Under the pieces are notes generated by a model that saw only the letters and a program-made list of their open reading frames with translations, had not been told where the DNA came from and ran no database searches. This document shows, one piece after another, positions 17,697 to 26,992 of a stretch of DNA of 64,000 bases. The stretch's first letter is position 1. Every line of letters begins with the position of its first letter. Both the position numbers and the translations under genes were made by a program. The stretch is from Cytophaga hutchinsonii ATCC 33406 (GTDB lineage: Bacteria > Bacteroidota > Bacteroidia > Cytophagales > Cytophagaceae): assembly GCF_000014145.1 (NCBI RefSeq), contig NC_008255.1, positions 373,501 through 437,500 of the forward strand, written 5' to 3'.

Positions 17697-18908
17697 ATGC
17701 AACCCACTCAAAAAAGCGCCATCAACGAAGGCTTGTTAATAGCCATGCTGGCAGCAATCAATTTTACACACATCATGGATTTTGTAATTATGGCTCCCTT
17801 AAGTGCTACGTTAAAAATAGCCATGTCAATTACAACAAAGGAGTTTGGGTATCTGGTATCCATTTACACATTTGCTGCTGCCGTAGGTGCTATTATCGCA
17901 TTCTTTAAGATTGATAAGTATGACAGAAGAACAGCAATCATCTTTGTGTATACAGGATTTATAGTTGCAAATATATTATGTGCATTGGCACCGCAATATA
18001 AATTCTTTATGCTGGCGCGTCTGTTCGCAGGTTTATTCGGTGGTGTGTTAAACGTGTTGATCATGTCGGTCATCGGAGATGTTATTCCGTTAGAACGCAG
18101 AGGTAAAGCAACCGGTATGGTGATGGCTGCTTTTTCAGCGGCATCCGTAATTGGTATCCCGAGCGGCTTGATCCTGGCTGATATATTTAAAGACTATCAC
18201 GCACCGTTCTGGCTGCTTTCTATATTAAGCGCGCTTGTCGGGTTTGTACTGGTATTTAAATTCCCTTCCATTAAAAGCCATATGGAGTTTGAAGGTGCTA
18301 AAACACCTCCAATGGAAATTATTAAAGAATACATGCAGAATTCAAATGTACGCAGAGCCTTGTTGTTTATCTTTTTACTAATGATTGCAGGCTTTTCCGT
18401 TGTACCATTTATAAGCGATTATCTGGTAAATAATGTTGGCCTGGATTTGAAGGAATTGAAATACGTGTATTTGTGCGGAGGATTAGCTACTGTTGCAAGT
18501 AGTATATTTATCGGTCGCTTATCAGATAAGCTGGGTAAAGTAAAAACATTTATCATTGCCGCATTGGTATCCGTTGCACCAATCGCTATTGTAACGGTAT
18601 TGCCGGTTATGCCACTAAAACATGTTTTATTGTTTAACGTGTTATTCTTTATGTGCTTTGGTGCAAGATTTGTTCCGGCTATGACACTAATGACTTCCTG
18701 TGTTCAGCCCAAACGCCGGGGAAGTTTTTTAAGTGTAAGCTCTGCAATACAACAGCTGGGTTCAGGTGTTGCAGTGCTGATTGCATCCGCCATTATTGTG
18801 AATGGTCCGAAAGGCGAATTACACAATTTTGGCTGGGTGGGTATTGTGGCATGTGTTGCTACCGTAATAAGCATTCTGCTTTCTGTTCGTATTAAAGAAG
18901 TTTCTTAA
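17697..18908 (+). CDS. MFS transporter (drug/proton antiporter DHA1-like)
   Basis: 403 residues with twelve hydrophobic segments and a cytoplasmic loop near the middle (SIKSHMEFEGAKTPPMEI). The N-terminal half holds KIDKYDRRTAIIF (loop 2-3, motif A position), RLFAGLFGGVLN (TM4) and GDVIPLERRGKATGMVMAAFSAASVIGIPSG (motif C region in TM5), as in DHA1 proton antiporters. The second half repeats this with IGRLSDKLGKVKTF. It would export small hydrophobic compounds or sugars from the inner membrane; the substrate is unknown. It starts the close run MFS - MenA - SDR (gaps of 4 and 5 bases), so the three are almost surely cotranscribed. Confidence 0.88.
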   Translation: MQPTQKSAINEGLLIAMLAAINFTHIMDFVIMAPLSATLKIAMSITTKEFGYLVSIYTFAAAVGAIIAFFKIDKYDRRTAIIFVYTGFIVANILCALAPQYKFFMLARLFAGLFGGVLNVLIMSVIGDVIPLERRGKATGMVMAAFSAASVIGIPSGLILADIFKDYHAPFWLLSILSALVGFVLVFKFPSIKSHMEFEGAKTPPMEIIKEYMQNSNVRRALLFIFLLMIAGFSVVPFISDYLVNNVGLDLKELKYVYLCGGLATVASSIFIGRLSDKLGKVKTFIIAALVSVAPIAIVTVLPVMPLKHVLLFNVLFFMCFGARFVPAMTLMTSCVQPKRRGSFLSVSSAIQQLGSGVAVLIASAIIVNGPKGELHNFGWVGIVACVATVISILLSVRIKEVS

Positions 18909-18912
18909 TCTC

Positions 18913-19818
18913 ATGGCAGCTGTTACACATTGGATAAAAGCATTCAGGTTACGTACTTTGCCGCTTGCGCTCTCAAGTATCGGCATGGCAGGCTTTCTTG
19001 CATTCGATCACAAACATTTCAACACACCGGTATTTGTATTGTGTGTGCTTACAACATTGTTTCTGCAAATATTATCTAACCTTGCAAACGATTACGGCGA
19101 TTTTATGAATGGCGCGGACGGCGAACACCGCGTTGGTCCCGCACGTGCTGTACAAAGCGGTGCTATTAGCATAAAGGAAATGAAAATTGCTATTGTACTG
19201 TTTGCGGCGTGCAGCTTTATCGCAGGTGTTTCATTGCTGTATCAGGTAAAAGATTTGCTCAGTGTAAATATGCTGAGTGCATTTCTGCTGGTAGGAATTC
19301 TGTCTATTGCAGCAGCAGTAACCTACACATCAGGAAAAAAACCATATGGATATGCTGGCTTGGGAGATATATCGGTGTTTATCTTTTTTGGATTGGTAGC
19401 CGTTTGCGGAACATATTTCTTACAGGCAGGTGAAATCAACAGCGATGTTTTTCTGCCGGCCATCAGCTGCGGATTACTTTCTACTGCCGTGCTTAACGTA
19501 AACAACCTGCGCGACATTGAATCCGACGCACTGGCGGGCAAACGATCCATTCCCGTACGTATCGGACCGGTTAAAGGCCGGTTTTACCACCTGTTTTTAA
19601 TAGCAGCAGCCTGGGTTTGTGCAAGCATATACGTATTCAATCATTTTACATCCGTCTTTAATGTGCTGTATCTTGCCACATTGCCCTTATTTATATGGCA
19701 TCTGGTGTTGGTATTCAAAACAAAAGAACCCCGCTTATTAGACCCATATTTAAAGCAATTGGCTTTGAGTACCTTGCTTTTTGTTATAACTTACGGTATT
19801 GGAATTTCGTATTTTTAA
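18913..19818 (+). CDS. menA: 1,4-dihydroxy-2-naphthoate polyprenyltransferase
   Basis: 301 residues with about eight TM helices, typical of UbiA-family enzymes. The first Asp-rich motif is ANDYGDFMNGADGEHRVG (D60 and D63), the second NNLRDIESDALAGKRSIPVR near 197-216. The GPARAVQSGAI string after the first motif is characteristic of MenA rather than UbiA or heme O synthase. It joins a prenyl tail to DHNA to make demethylmenaquinone in the inner membrane, the quinone used by Bacteroidota respiration. It lies between an MFS transporter and a degenerate SDR with almost no spacing. No other men genes are in the window. Confidence 0.9.
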   Translation: MAAVTHWIKAFRLRTLPLALSSIGMAGFLAFDHKHFNTPVFVLCVLTTLFLQILSNLANDYGDFMNGADGEHRVGPARAVQSGAISIKEMKIAIVLFAACSFIAGVSLLYQVKDLLSVNMLSAFLLVGILSIAAAVTYTSGKKPYGYAGLGDISVFIFFGLVAVCGTYFLQAGEINSDVFLPAISCGLLSTAVLNVNNLRDIESDALAGKRSIPVRIGPVKGRFYHLFLIAAAWVCASIYVFNHFTSVFNVLYLATLPLFIWHLVLVFKTKEPRLLDPYLKQLALSTLLFVITYGIGISYF

Positions 19819-19823
19819 AGATT

Positions 19824-20564
19824 ATGATAGAATCTAAGGTCGTTGTATTGGTCCGCACTACGCATTCAATTGCAAAAGCAGCCGCAGAAAAATTTTGTGA
19901 TCAGGGTTTTCGTGTTGTTTTGTGGGAAGATAATAAAACGAAAGTAGATGAAAGCATCATCGCATCCTGCAATTTGAGAAAAGGATCGTGTGTCGTGGAA
20001 AGTTTTGATTTCAGCATACAGGATAATTTTGAAAAAGCAGCCGTGCATGTTATTAAAAAATACGGACGTATTGATGTACTCGTAAACAATCCCAAACTTG
20101 CTCCGGTATCAAAAGTGCCGAATCTGTCTACAGAAGCCTGGCACGAAACCATTGATGCAAATCTCTCTGTATTCCTGAATTCAATAAGTGTGATAGCACC
20201 CTTTATGCAGCAACAGAAAATAGGCAGCATCATCAATTGCTGTTTACCTTTGCGCATACACGATAGCTTAACAGACAGGCATTATGACGGCATCCGCGAG
20301 GGCGTTAAAGGCATCACACAACTTTGGGCAAGAGAACTTGGGCAAAGCGGCATTACAGTCAATACAATTATTCCGGGTTACATAGAAGAAGATAATTTGC
20401 CTTTGGCTGATTCCGCAGAACTGACACAGTTCCGCTTGAAAATTCCGGTACGCCGTTTTGCTAAAGCGCTTGATGTTGTTAATGCCTATTCATTTTTAAT
20501 AACCGATGACGCATCTTATATTACCGGTACAGAGCTGGTGATCGATGGCGGTGTACGGATATAG
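19824..20564 (+). CDS. SDR-fold protein with degenerate cofactor and catalytic motifs
   Basis: 246 residues from the ATG at 19824, five bases after menA; longer frames start inside menA and are rejected. The fold is plainly FabG-like: LVNNPKLAP (86-94, NNAG position), N113, ELGQSGITVNTIIPGYI (171-187) and the end SYITGTELVIDGG. Key residues are altered. The glycine-rich TGxxxGxG loop is replaced by RTTHSIAK (11-18), the catalytic Ser position holds Cys-Leu (140-141), and the YxxxK pair is Y154-DGI-R158. It may be a non-catalytic or rewired member that binds a partner or an unusual cofactor. The reading frame is intact, so it is not simply decaying. Its role beside menA is unknown. Confidence 0.8.
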   Translation: MIESKVVVLVRTTHSIAKAAAEKFCDQGFRVVLWEDNKTKVDESIIASCNLRKGSCVVESFDFSIQDNFEKAAVHVIKKYGRIDVLVNNPKLAPVSKVPNLSTEAWHETIDANLSVFLNSISVIAPFMQQQKIGSIINCCLPLRIHDSLTDRHYDGIREGVKGITQLWARELGQSGITVNTIIPGYIEEDNLPLADSAELTQFRLKIPVRRFAKALDVVNAYSFLITDDASYITGTELVIDGGVRI

Positions 20565-20701
20565 TTGTTGGTTCCTGGTATAAGTTTCCACACAAGGAAA
20601 TATTCAATGAATCTGTACATGTGTTGTAAATAAATTCAATTAGAACATATGGTATATACATGCACTCCGGATGTATAAAGTAGTTAGTCTCAATTTGCAA
20701 A

Positions 20702-21106
20702 ATGAACGAAGAACTAATTGATCAACTCATCGATAACTTTTTGAAAGAAGCAGAATATACTGCCAATTGTTTTTATAAAAAGTATAATCGAAAGGATTTA
20801 CTTAGGGCTGTGATTGATGGAACAATAGCAAGGACGGGTAAAATTGACGGACTTAAACACTACGCTTTTCATGGCATAGGGCTTTATGCCCGACTCAAAA
20901 ACTGTGAAGTGGATTTCGATTTTGGACTAGGTGATAGGATTGACGGATTTGACTCTTGGAGATTAAATCAATTTGCACAATCAAGACCTGATAAAAAAAA
21001 ATTATGGACACAAGAAAAAATCCAAAACGAATTAGAAAAACTTAAGCAAACAGGTGAAATATCAAAACTGAAAGGAGACATTTCTTCTAACTATTATAAA
21101 CACTAA
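20702..21106 (+). CDS. Small orphan protein, possibly DUF6896-like
   Basis: 134 residues, soluble, mixed alpha/beta: a helical N-terminus (MNEELIDQLIDNFLKEAEY), a central conserved-looking stretch HGIGLYARLKNCEVDFDFG ... DGFDSWRL, and a Lys/Glu-rich helical C-terminus. The HGIG...VDFDFG...GFDxWRL pattern recalls DUF6896, a family often found as small stand-alone or immunity-type proteins; this is from memory and moderately sure. TCAATTTGC, close to a TAnnTTTG element, lies directly before the ATG. The gene sits in an AT-rich islet with a broken neighbour, between the menA operon and the WG-repeat genes, and is probably a recent arrival. Confidence 0.55.
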   Translation: MNEELIDQLIDNFLKEAEYTANCFYKKYNRKDLLRAVIDGTIARTGKIDGLKHYAFHGIGLYARLKNCEVDFDFGLGDRIDGFDSWRLNQFAQSRPDKKKLWTQEKIQNELEKLKQTGEISKLKGDISSNYYKH

Positions 21107-21309
21107 GTAACCGGTTTTTACATTATTGGTAACTTATTATATCATGCTTACTAACATCAAACGTTGCCGTGTTGTTTCTTTTTGACCTCCGTTGTGGCAG
21201 ACACCGAGTATTGTATGATAGTCTTTATTGTTTTTATAGACACTTAAAATAAAAAATGAATTTGATTTAAAAAATATGCAATGATAGGCATATACTAGTT
21301 GACAAATTT

Positions 21310-22057
21310 ATGAAACGAATTATCGAAACAGGATGCTTACTGCTAGTTATAGCGTTCTTTTCATTTCAAAAGCAGGATGATGACGAAAAATCATTTGAAA
21401 AACTGAAACAAGCCCGAGTGAAAGCATTAGTAGACAATGTAATCGGAAAGGAATATCAATACAACTTTGTAGAGAGAACGGACTGCAATAATTCCAGAAT
21501 AAAATATTTAGGTACAGTAACTACAATCAAGAACAAAAAATTTAAGTTAGTAAATTCATTCTTTGTACTTGGACAGTCTTGCCGTGGCATAACAAAAGCA
21601 GGATGATAACGAAAAATCATTTGAAAAACTGAAACAAGCCCGAGTGAAAGCATTAGTAGACAATGTAATCGGAAAGGAATATCAATACAACTTTGTAGAG
21701 AGAACGGACTGCAATAATTCCAGAATAAAATATTTAGGTACAGTAACTACAATCAAGAACAAAAAATTTAAGTTAGTAAATTCATTCTTTGTACTTGGAC
21801 AGTCTTGCCGTGGCATAAGCAGGATTGTAGTATATGACATGAATAACAAATATGTCGGGAATTATCATGTAGGCATGCCAGGTAATCTTCCTGATACATT
21901 AATAAATAACAATTTGATTTATTTGAAAAATGATGATAACTGTAAAGCAAAAAAAGGTACAAAAATATCCTTCGAACAAGGACTTCCGGAATCCATTTTT
22001 ATACCTTGCAGCAATTTAGACACAGGTGATTTATATACATATTCAAGTGAAGAGTAA
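21310..22057 (+). pseudogene. Small secreted protein gene interrupted by a frameshifting 226-bp internal tandem duplication
   Basis: The gene starts at the ATG 21310 with a signal-like N-terminus (MKRIIETGCLLLVIAFFSF). The reading frame runs to 21606 and stops just after the repeat junction; a second frame (from about 21644) carries the rest to 22057. Bases 21367-21592 recur as 21593-21818 with one substitution. Since 226 is not a multiple of 3, the second copy shifts the frame. Removing one copy gives exactly 522 bases, a 173-residue protein with Cys pairs (ERTDCNNSRIKY, GQSCRGISRIVVYD, NDDNCKAKKG, FIPCSNLD). The family is not recognised. As it stands only a truncated 98-residue product can be made. 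The mutation looks very recent and possibly reversible. Confidence 0.85.
21367..21818 (+). repeat. 226-bp direct tandem duplication, one mismatch
   Basis: Copy 1 is 21367-21592 and copy 2 is 21593-21818. The only difference I find is G at 21382 against A at 21608. Both copies end GCCGTGGCATAA; after copy 1 the sequence returns to CAAAAGCAGG, after copy 2 it continues into the rest of the gene with GCAGGATTG. The short shared string AAGCAGGAT / AAGCAGGAT at the borders (21370 and 21817 regions) is a plausible recombination or slippage substrate. Confidence 0.95.
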
Positions 22058-22072
22058 AAAACACGTTACAAA

Positions 22073-24070
22073 CTACTTCACCGTAATATATTTCTGCGCG
22101 CCCTCTTCCGCTGCTAAAAATTCTTTGGTCCGGCTGTTATAAAATATTTCAAGATATTTAATGTGCAGAATGATTTTCCGGTCCGCATCAATCACACCTT
22201 TTAAATCATTTTCAGACACTTTAAAAAGCGTAGGAGAGAGTTCAGTAATACTTTGGTATCGCGCTGCAATGATTTCTTTGCCGCGTGCATTGGCTATTCC
22301 TCGGAAATTATTTTTAATCAATAAATAATTGCCGCCAGCCGTTAACGTAATAGATGTATATCCATCCGGCGTTAATATTTTCCCGGACGGATCAATCAAA
22401 TAGTAAATACCTTTTTCCAGTGCAATGGCAACATTGTTTTTAAAGTTGCTGATTGAATCGTAATACGGCTGTGCTACAAAATTTTCATATTTATTGATGA
22501 TGCCCCATTTTCCGTTCAGTTTAATGATTGCAACTTCATGATCAAACGGCCGTGCCTGGTCATACTGCGGGGCAATGCGTATTTTCCCCTGATGATCTAC
22601 ATACCCGTATTTGCCATTGTTGTATTTCATGCAGGCATATTCATTGTAGAAACCATCTAAGGAAATAATTTTTTTATCTACGGGATACGTGCTTCCGCCT
22701 GGCTGCAATACCTTGATTTGTCTGTCTTTTGTAACACTGAATGTTTTAGTGCTGCTGCCGGTTGAAATGTTTGAATAAATGATCGGAAGAATTTGTTCGC
22801 CTTTGGTATTAATCAAGCCGTATTTATCCCCCTTTTTCAGCTTGATGAAACTTGCGTTAAAGGGAATGATCTCTATGCCTGCTTCTATGCCTGACGTGTT
22901 ATACGTTTTATCCTGCAAAGCATTTACTTTTAACAGACCGATTGAGTGTAAATAAATATCCCGCTGGTTCAATACCACTTCTCCGGATTTGTTGATCACT
23001 AAATTCTGCCCATCTTTTTTAACATCACACAACCCATAATAAAAGGCACCTACGCCTGAATACTGAAAAGGAATTACTTCTTCTCCTTTTTCATTCAGGA
23101 AACCCCATTTGTTCGTAAGTGATTTTGCAGCAAACAGCCCATTTGAAAATGGCTGATAATCGCTTAATACGTTTGGATATAACAACGAACCTGAATACGC
23201 ATATAATTTCCAGTGAACAGCATTCCGGCCAACAGTAAGACCTGCGTAGATCATCAATGAATCCAGGTGGATAATATCATACGCGGGCTCAAGAATCCAC
23301 CCTTCAGCGTTTGTTTTTTTAACGCCCCATTTATTATTTTGTTTGATCGCTACATAATCTCCGACAAGATCTCCGAGCGCTTCGAAATTATTTTTTAACG
23401 CAATGCTGCCATCCGGATTTAACAGGCCCTGCCACCCATTCTGATAATAACTCAATTCCCTGGATGTGGTAAACAATACCGAATCATATTCATACGTTGC
23501 CAGTACGATACCCGTTTGTGACATGCGTTCCCAGGAATCAAACAAGGTGCCGCGGACCTGTTTGGGAGAAAGTAATTCAATGGATTTGAAATTAAACGGA
23601 ACCAGAACTTCATTGGCAAGAGAGAGCATTCCCCACTTTCCATCCTGTTGTGCAAAGAGCTGTTTGCCTTTGTTTGTAAATTTAAAATTGTTGTACAGGC
23701 ATGGAATTACAAGCTTAGGCGCCGTATTATAAAAACCCCATAAGCCGGCTTTGTTTTGTACAGGTGTTAAGCCAAACGATTGCGGTAATATTTTTTTATA
23801 GATGGCAGGTATGATCGGTTTTCCTTTAAGATCAATAGTGCCATATAAATTATTTATAACAACAATTGCCTGTCCGTTGCTGAAAGGCGCTGCAATACTA
23901 TCGAAACGTGCGGGTATAATAACCTTGCCTGATTTATCTTTGAAGCCGGCTTGTTGTTTTCCATTTTTTGTTTCTTTAAAAACAGTTAAGCCTTCATTGT
24001 ACTGAACCGTTTGCGTTTGTCCGGAGAAAAAAAAATGAAGAAGTATAATGATCGAAAGAAAGCGTAACAT
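22073..24070 (-). CDS. Secreted WG-repeat protein (downstream paralogue)
   Basis: 665 residues with a signal peptide (MLRFLSIIILLHFFFSGQTQ). The rest is a chain of WG-type repeats of about 25-50 residues, each with a core such as KWGMLSL, KWGVKKTN, KWGFLNEKGEEVIPF, KYGLINTKGEQILPI, KYGYVDHQGKIRIAP and KWGIINKYENFVAQP. Such repeats form beta-rich solenoids or propellers thought to bind ligands or partners, but their role is mostly unknown. It follows the other WG gene by 6 bases and is the last gene of the hemA operon. It ends 15 bases from the convergent broken gene at 22057, with no obvious terminator between. Confidence 0.85.
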   Translation of the reverse strand: MLRFLSIIILLHFFFSGQTQTVQYNEGLTVFKETKNGKQQAGFKDKSGKVIIPARFDSIAAPFSNGQAIVVINNLYGTIDLKGKPIIPAIYKKILPQSFGLTPVQNKAGLWGFYNTAPKLVIPCLYNNFKFTNKGKQLFAQQDGKWGMLSLANEVLVPFNFKSIELLSPKQVRGTLFDSWERMSQTGIVLATYEYDSVLFTTSRELSYYQNGWQGLLNPDGSIALKNNFEALGDLVGDYVAIKQNNKWGVKKTNAEGWILEPAYDIIHLDSLMIYAGLTVGRNAVHWKLYAYSGSLLYPNVLSDYQPFSNGLFAAKSLTNKWGFLNEKGEEVIPFQYSGVGAFYYGLCDVKKDGQNLVINKSGEVVLNQRDIYLHSIGLLKVNALQDKTYNTSGIEAGIEIIPFNASFIKLKKGDKYGLINTKGEQILPIIYSNISTGSSTKTFSVTKDRQIKVLQPGGSTYPVDKKIISLDGFYNEYACMKYNNGKYGYVDHQGKIRIAPQYDQARPFDHEVAIIKLNGKWGIINKYENFVAQPYYDSISNFKNNVAIALEKGIYYLIDPSGKILTPDGYTSITLTAGGNYLLIKNNFRGIANARGKEIIAARYQSITELSPTLFKVSENDLKGVIDADRKIILHIKYLEIFYNSRTKEFLAAEEGAQKYITVK

Positions 24071-24076
24071 CAGAAA

Positions 24077-25606
24077 TTATTTATGAATGACAAATAAAAG
24101 CGGCGTTTGATAGAGCTGTTTCAACAGCAGACAATTATTACCTTTGTCATATTGAAATGCATCGTACATCGGTTTACAGATAATCGTTCTGTCACGGCCG
24201 ATCAAACCATACAGATATTCTTTTTTAAATACGTATACATCAGAACCTGCATCCAATAAATATTCATATACAGGAGGTATCAATTCTCTGCCTGTAACAT
24301 CACACAGACCGGCAAGACCTTTGCTGAATACATACCATTTACCGCTGATTGTTTTTTGAATACTGTCATACATAACAGAATTTATGTTCTTTCCGTTTTT
24401 GGTAATGAACATCCATTTTTTGCCGTCATATACGGGAGCTGCTCCATTACTAAACGGAAGTGCAATCATGTAATACGGCTGTACGGTAAGCTCTTCGCGG
24501 CGCGTCAGGTAGCCCCATTTTTTTTTGAACATAAAAGCCGCCATATTTTCATGCCATGCCGTTATAGTATCGTATTGATGCGAGATCTTTACATTGCCGA
24601 TGGTATCTGAATAACCATACTTGCCGGCCTTTTTATACATCAATAAATTATCGCTCTGGTAATAAACCGTATCAAAGCGCAGCATGGTTTTAATGGTATC
24701 GTATTTCAATTTACTGATATTAAGCGTTTTTGAATACGTGATGGAATCCGTATGAACAATCAACGGTGTTTCAGCACGGCTGATATACCGGCGGTGGTAA
24801 ACATTGCCGTTGCGGTATACATCCCAGGTGGCGGGCTCAGCTGATGCTTTTATGGAATCACAGCGCACAGCAGAGAATAATTTTTCGCCCGTGTGTTTAT
24901 ATATATCCCATTCCGTATACAGCACCGCGTTATAGGTTGAATCGTTTGCCTGCAATAAAACTTTAAACGGAGAAGAAATAAAATCATTCAGTGAATGATC
25001 ACACAGCTGATATTCGGAAGCCGTAGTGAGCAGAATAAAAGCACTGTCCAGTATAGCAAACCGATCGAAGGTTGCACTGGAACGTTTGGTAAGGCTGTTG
25101 TATAGGAAACGGTTTGTTGCCGTATGGATATCATATAAATGATTTCCTAAAAATGTAATACGTATAGCTTTAAAATCAATAACGCTATTTTTCTGTGCAT
25201 CCAGGATCAGGTAATTACAGGCATATGTTCTTTTAGTAACAATGTGCGCCTGTACAATAAATTCATGTTGGTTTATAAATAATACCGAATCGTATTCAAA
25301 AGGAACAATAAGTTTATTGTTCGAAACAATACCTGTCTTTTTACGGAGAATTCCTGCAACGGTATCAACAACAGATACGACAGCATACGTACTTAAAAAT
25401 GATTTATTTTTCAGGGCAAGACTGAATGCGGATGTACTGGGAAAGTGTTTGTATTCAACAGGAGGTTTTGATACAGTAGCTGTTTTCTGAATAGCAGCAG
25501 CTTTTGCACCGGTAATCTTGTTGCTTGTATCGGCCTGAGCTTGTACGGTAAAAAATGATACAATACTTAAAAAAAAAGCGAGTATGGGTCGCAGGCCTTT
25601 AATCAC
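24077..25606 (-). CDS. Secreted WG-repeat protein overlapping the end of hemA
   Basis: 509 residues from the GTG at 25606. This start is preferred to the ATG at 25645 because it directly begins a signal peptide (IKGLRPILAFFLSIVSFFT, then VQAQ) and overlaps the hemA stop codon by 8 bases (GTGATTAA), a classic coupling arrangement. The N-terminal 350 residues have divergent repeats; clear WG-like units occur in the C-terminal third (KYGYSDTIGNVKISHQ, KWGYLTRREELTVQP, KWMFITKNGKN, YLYGLIGRDRTI). It is exported, probably to the periplasm or outer membrane. It is unclear why it would be tied to haem synthesis. Confidence 0.8.
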   Translation of the reverse strand: MIKGLRPILAFFLSIVSFFTVQAQADTSNKITGAKAAAIQKTATVSKPPVEYKHFPSTSAFSLALKNKSFLSTYAVVSVVDTVAGILRKKTGIVSNNKLIVPFEYDSVLFINQHEFIVQAHIVTKRTYACNYLILDAQKNSVIDFKAIRITFLGNHLYDIHTATNRFLYNSLTKRSSATFDRFAILDSAFILLTTASEYQLCDHSLNDFISSPFKVLLQANDSTYNAVLYTEWDIYKHTGEKLFSAVRCDSIKASAEPATWDVYRNGNVYHRRYISRAETPLIVHTDSITYSKTLNISKLKYDTIKTMLRFDTVYYQSDNLLMYKKAGKYGYSDTIGNVKISHQYDTITAWHENMAAFMFKKKWGYLTRREELTVQPYYMIALPFSNGAAPVYDGKKWMFITKNGKNINSVMYDSIQKTISGKWYVFSKGLAGLCDVTGRELIPPVYEYLLDAGSDVYVFKKEYLYGLIGRDRTIICKPMYDAFQYDKGNNCLLLKQLYQTPLLFVIHK

Positions 25607-26876
25607 GAATTTGTTCCGGTTGTTTATCCAGATTAAACAGGTCATTCAATACATCAATCAATGTTTCAGCTTCGCCCCGTTTGCAGGCAGCTTTTAATTG
25701 CAGTACAGGAAGCTTAATAATTTTTTGCATGATGCTCTTCGTGATTTCATCTACCTTTTTAGCTTCTTCATCACTTAACTGTTTCACAAAGCGCGATAAT
25801 TCTTCTTTGCGGATCTGCTCCAGGGCATTTTTCAGTTTGTTGATTGTTGGAGAAACTTCCATCTCTTTAGACCACTCATTGAATTCAACAATAGAATCAA
25901 GAATAATCTTGCGAACATGCGGAATCGCATTCAATCGGTTCTCCAGCGCTTCGTTTGAACGGTTCTGGATATGATCGATGTCGTACACAATAATACCCGG
26001 CAATTCTTCCGCGCGTGCGTCTACACTTCTCGGAACAGACAGGTCAATAAAGTATTTATGAGAAAGAATCGATAATTTCTGTATCTCTTCTTTTGTGAAT
26101 AAAGGCTCTTCTTTTGCAACCGAACTGATCACCAGATCAGCTTTGGCAACGGCTTCCCAAAGTGTTTCAAAAGGAACGTGTTCAATGCCGCATTCAGCAG
26201 CCAGGGCTTCTGATTTAAGCGGAGAGCGGTTTGTTAAGGTAATATTTTTGAAAGACGTATTTGCCTTGAAGTTACGGCATACATCGGCACCGATTTCACC
26301 AAGGCCAACAATTAAAATGTTTGCATTCGGTGTGGCACTCAGCAATTCTTCTGAAAGCTCAACAGTAGCGTACGATACAGATGCAGCTCCGTCGCGGAAC
26401 GCTGTTTCCTGAACCACACGTTTATTGGTGAAGAAGATCGTGTGCATCAATCGGTGCAAAAACGGACCGGCAAGGTTCAGATCTGCACTCCATTGGTATG
26501 CATATTTCACCTGGTTTACGATCTGCATATCACCTACTACCTGTGAGTCAAGACCAATGCCTACTTCAAACAAATGCAGTACAGCATCTGCCTGTTCGTT
26601 GTATATTTCAAAATATTCTTTTTGCTGAATCAGTCCGGTGATGTTTTTTTCAACACCAAGCAACTTAATAATATCGTTGCTGTAATCTTCGTTGGAAGTA
26701 TAGTATATTTCGGTGCGGTTGCACGTAGAAAGGATCAGTAATTCAGCAGTATCTGTAAAATCTTTGATTCGTAACATCAAACTTTTACATTCTGCTTCGT
26801 TTAATGCAACACGCTCACGGATTTCAAGCGGTGCTTTTCTATATGTTAAACTGATGGATTTGAAATTCGAAATCAT
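25599..26876 (-). CDS. hemA: Glutamyl-tRNA reductase
   Basis: 425 residues, full length. It has the catalytic domain with nucleophile C52 in LSTCNRTEIYY, the substrate region around GIGLDSQVVGDMQIVNQVK near 105-122, the NADPH-binding loop ILIVGLGEIGADVCRNF near 192-208, and the C-terminal dimerisation helices. It reduces glutamyl-tRNA(Glu) to glutamate-1-semialdehyde, the first committed step of C5 haem synthesis. The gene is divergent from a histidine kinase gene (116-base spacer) and is followed by two WG-repeat protein genes with overlap, so it heads an operon. No other hem gene is here. Confidence 0.95.
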   Translation of the reverse strand: MISNFKSISLTYRKAPLEIRERVALNEAECKSLMLRIKDFTDTAELLILSTCNRTEIYYTSNEDYSNDIIKLLGVEKNITGLIQQKEYFEIYNEQADAVLHLFEVGIGLDSQVVGDMQIVNQVKYAYQWSADLNLAGPFLHRLMHTIFFTNKRVVQETAFRDGAASVSYATVELSEELLSATPNANILIVGLGEIGADVCRNFKANTSFKNITLTNRSPLKSEALAAECGIEHVPFETLWEAVAKADLVISSVAKEEPLFTKEEIQKLSILSHKYFIDLSVPRSVDARAEELPGIIVYDIDHIQNRSNEALENRLNAIPHVRKIILDSIVEFNEWSKEMEVSPTINKLKNALEQIRKEELSRFVKQLSDEEAKKVDEITKSIMQKIIKLPVLQLKAACKRGEAETLIDVLNDLFNLDKQPEQIRD

Positions 26877-26992
26877 ACGGACTGCTTCCTCAAAGGACTG
26901 TAAATTTACGTCTAAACACCGATTCTTTGATTAATCTTGTAATAAAATCTGTAATTTATAATCGTTACAAATAAAGTACTATTTTCGTTCCT

